Below the pieces are notes generated by a model. It did no database searches. It had not been told where the DNA came from and worked only from the letters and a program-made list of their open reading frames with translations. Made by a program: the position numbers and the translations under genes. A stretch of 7,640 bases of DNA from Pseudomonadota bacterium. GTDB taxonomy: Bacteria > Pseudomonadota > Gammaproteobacteria > Competibacterales > Competibacteraceae. Where the stretch lies: assembly GCA_018262135.1 (NCBI GenBank), contig JAGTSD010000092.1:1-7640 (forward strand). Reading direction: 5' to 3'. Positions 7,303-7,640 of the stretch are shown one piece after another. The stretch's first letter is position 1, and each line of letters opens with the position of its first letter.

Positions 7303-7640
7303 CTACTTCAGCCGGAACCATAGCGCGTACAACGCCGGCACGAACAGCAGGGTAATCACGGTGCCGACTGCGACCCCGCCGATGAGGACATAGGCCAGCG
7401 GTCCCCAGAAACGGTCGAACGTCAGCGGGACGAACGCCAGCACCGCCGCCAGGGCGGTCAGAATCACCGGCCGGGCGCGCTGGACCGCGGCTTCGACCAC
7501 GGCGGGCAGGGGGTCCAGGCCGAGTTCGAAGTTGTCCGCGACCTGCTGGGTCAGAATCAGCGAATTGCGCATCAGGATGCCGGCCAGGCCGATCAGTCCC
7601 AGCAGCGCGACGAAGCCGAAGGGCTGATCGAACAGCAGCA
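7303..7640 (-). CDS. RND-family efflux transporter, C-terminal part (continues beyond the window)
   Basis: The frame is open from the right edge to the TAG at 7305-7303 and gives the final 111 residues of a resistance-nodulation-division inner-membrane exporter (about 1000-1050 aa when complete). It shows the last transmembrane helices: FVALLGLIGLAGILMRNSLI, the cytoplasmic loop with RARPVILTALAAVLAFVPL, and the last helix GGVAVGTVITLLFVPALYAL ending WFRLK. The MRNS variant, where many members have VNNA, and the RARP-ILT motif are typical of the AcrB/HAE-type superfamily. These pumps work with a periplasmic adaptor and an outer-membrane channel, usually encoded upstream and here out of view. 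The C-terminus looks complete. The substrate cannot be inferred. Confidence 0.93.
   Translation of the reverse strand, partial: LLFDQPFGFVALLGLIGLAGILMRNSLILTQQVADNFELGLDPLPAVVEAAVQRARPVILTALAAVLAFVPLTFDRFWGPLAYVLIGGVAVGTVITLLFVPALYALWFRLK

Overview
The window is about 60% GC, with reading-frame composition and gene content typical of a proteobacterium. A gammaproteobacterium is the best guess, from the monomeric-type NADP isocitrate dehydrogenase, a Sec-exported RlpA-domain protein, an RND exporter and a TacT-like GNAT remnant. This is inference from protein families; there is no rRNA or other marker to fix the taxon.

Four complete, well-supported genes are present. They are icd (1158-3395, +), a monomeric NADP-dependent isocitrate dehydrogenase of 745 aa; a 117-aa Mth938/AAMDC-like protein (4101-4454, +); an ANL-superfamily acyl-CoA ligase of 519 aa (4572-6131, +) just downstream of it; and a short RlpA-like double-psi beta-barrel protein (6163-6573, -) convergent with the ligase. 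A fifth gene enters from the right edge: the C-terminal 111 residues of an RND efflux pump (7303-7640, -).

The spaces between these genes hold pieces of broken genes. In order they are: the C-terminus of a TacT-like GNAT acetyltransferase (301-462, -); an unidentified 124-aa reading frame whose 3' end runs into a mobile-element-like repeat (490-864, +); the active-serine segment of an HtrA/DegP-type protease (3434-3544, +), abutting base to base a tyrosine-recombinase segment (3545-3748, -); a thymidine phosphorylase (DeoA) segment (3848-3958, -); the N-terminus of an Ap4A phosphorylase / ATP adenylyltransferase (6893-7018, +); and the C-terminus of a concentrative nucleoside transporter (7177-7275, -). 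None of these is long enough to work. The pieces alternate in strand and come from unrelated genes, so the region looks like a rearrangement-prone patchwork of gene relics between housekeeping genes.

Non-coding structure includes a 176-bp MITE-like element with perfect 17-bp terminal inverted repeats and an internal sigma70-like promoter (827-1002), a probable icd promoter, a stretch of about 175 bp of extremely AT-rich, helically phased repeats upstream of the Ap4A phosphorylase relic (6704-6878), and overlapping inverted repeats upstream of the RlpA-like gene. I see no defence, CRISPR or other clearly new multi-gene system. The items most worth a second look are the MITE-like element, the patchwork of relics and the AT-rich island.
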